A stretch of DNA of 5,773 nt from contig JBOHNM010000209.1 of NCBI GenBank assembly GCA_050730675.1, forward strand, positions 1 to 5,773, given 5' to 3'. Shown piece after piece: positions 5,383-5,773 of the stretch; position 1 is the stretch's first letter; every line of letters begins with the position of its first letter. The notes beneath the pieces were generated by a model. It was not told the origin of the DNA. It did not search any database and saw only the letters and a list, made by a program, of their open reading frames with translations. The translations under genes were made by a program, and so were the position numbers. The stretch is from JBOHNM01 sp050730675 (GTDB lineage: Bacteria > Planctomycetota > Phycisphaerae > Phycisphaerales > UBA1924).

Positions 5383-5773
5383 TTACTTCTTCTCGGCGGT
5401 CTTGCCGAGCCACTTGTCCCAGTTCTTGGCGTAGTCGTCCACGTTGCTCTTGGTCACGGGCACAAGCGACGCCTTGACGATGGTCTCGCTGGGCTGCTTG
5501 CCCTCGATGATCTTCTCCATGAGCATCTTGACCGACTCGTAGCCCCACTCGTAGACCTTCTGGCCGAGGAGGATCTCAACCTGGCCGCCCTTGAGGTAGC
5601 CGAAGGTGGCCGGGAGCGCGTCAACCGAGACGACCTTGGCCTTACCTGCGACCTTGTCGAGGGCGTTGGCGGTGTAGAGCGGCCAGCCACCGACGAAGGC
5701 CCAGCCGGTGATCTGCGGGTTGGCGCCCATGACCTGCTCGATCTTGTTCACGGCGTCCTGCGGCGTCTCGGCG
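5383..5773 (-). CDS. sugar ABC transporter substrate-binding protein (RbsB-like), C-terminal part, cut by the window edge
   Basis: Only the last 129 residues are present; the N terminus, including any signal peptide, lies beyond the right edge. The visible part is the C-terminal portion of a periplasmic-binding-protein fold of the RbsB class (Peripla_BP_4). NKIEQVMGANPQITGWAFVG fits the segment just before the ligand-contacting loop, KAKVVSVDALPATFGYLKGG fits the next strand and helix, and YEWGYESVKMLMEKIIEGKQ fits the late helix. VDDYAKNWDKWL follows near the end, and the protein ends KTAEKK with TAA. The GTG at 5751 is an internal Val codon, because the frame continues open upstream as AETPQDA. 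The protein would capture a sugar outside the inner membrane and deliver it to the permease driven by the adjacent ATPase. The sugar cannot be named from this fragment. Confidence 0.88.
   Translation of the reverse strand, partial: AETPQDAVNKIEQVMGANPQITGWAFVGGWPLYTANALDKVAGKAKVVSVDALPATFGYLKGGQVEILLGQKVYEWGYESVKMLMEKIIEGKQPSETIVKASLVPVTKSNVDDYAKNWDKWLGKTAEKK

Noticed and set aside
1..5773. tRNA, rRNA, CRISPR array, insertion sequence or phage genes
   Set aside because: I looked for cloverleaf-like stretches, spaced identical repeats, transposase motifs and terminal inverted repeats and saw none.

Overview
The window is GC-rich with compact, alternating-strand genes. It most resembles a planctomycete, probably of the Phycisphaerae. 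The best clue is the C-terminal tail of the exported glycosidase: two Cys-framed, dockerin/EF-hand-like repeats ending in SEFF..C, a style I associate with secreted Phycisphaerae proteins. Weak or absent Shine-Dalgarno sites and non-ATG starts also fit. The assignment is an inference from remembered families, not a search result.

Layout. (1) 20..691 (+) encodes a DUF4442/PaaI-like hotdog-fold protein; its frame is open to the left edge. (2) 716..2101 (-) converges on it and encodes an exported protein whose body reads as a GH56 (hyaluronidase-type) glycoside hydrolase with an apparent D-x-E catalytic pair, followed by the repeat tail. Its start is best placed at a TTG with a well-spaced GAGGAG site. 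(3) 2102..2579 is a 478-base divergent intergenic region with repeats spaced by whole helical turns and an inverted repeat, which are candidate operators. (4) 2580..3743 (+) encodes an unrecognised membrane protein with about 11-12 hydrophobic segments. (5) 3721..5286 (-) encodes a tandem-domain sugar ABC ATPase (RbsA/MglA/XylG type) whose 3' end overlaps gene 4 by 23 bases. (6) 5329..5354 is a perfect 11-bp GC hairpin. (7) 5383..5773 (-) is the C-terminal part of an RbsB-like sugar-binding protein cut by the right edge.

How they work together. Genes 7 and 5 form one transcription unit for carbohydrate import: binding protein first, then ATPase, with an intercistronic hairpin that may keep binding-protein transcript in excess. 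No permease follows the ATPase, so it must lie upstream of the binding protein or elsewhere. The GH56-like enzyme would attack polysaccharide outside the cytoplasm. A link between its products and the sugar importer is possible but rests only on proximity. No RNA genes, CRISPR arrays, insertion sequences or phage genes are visible.
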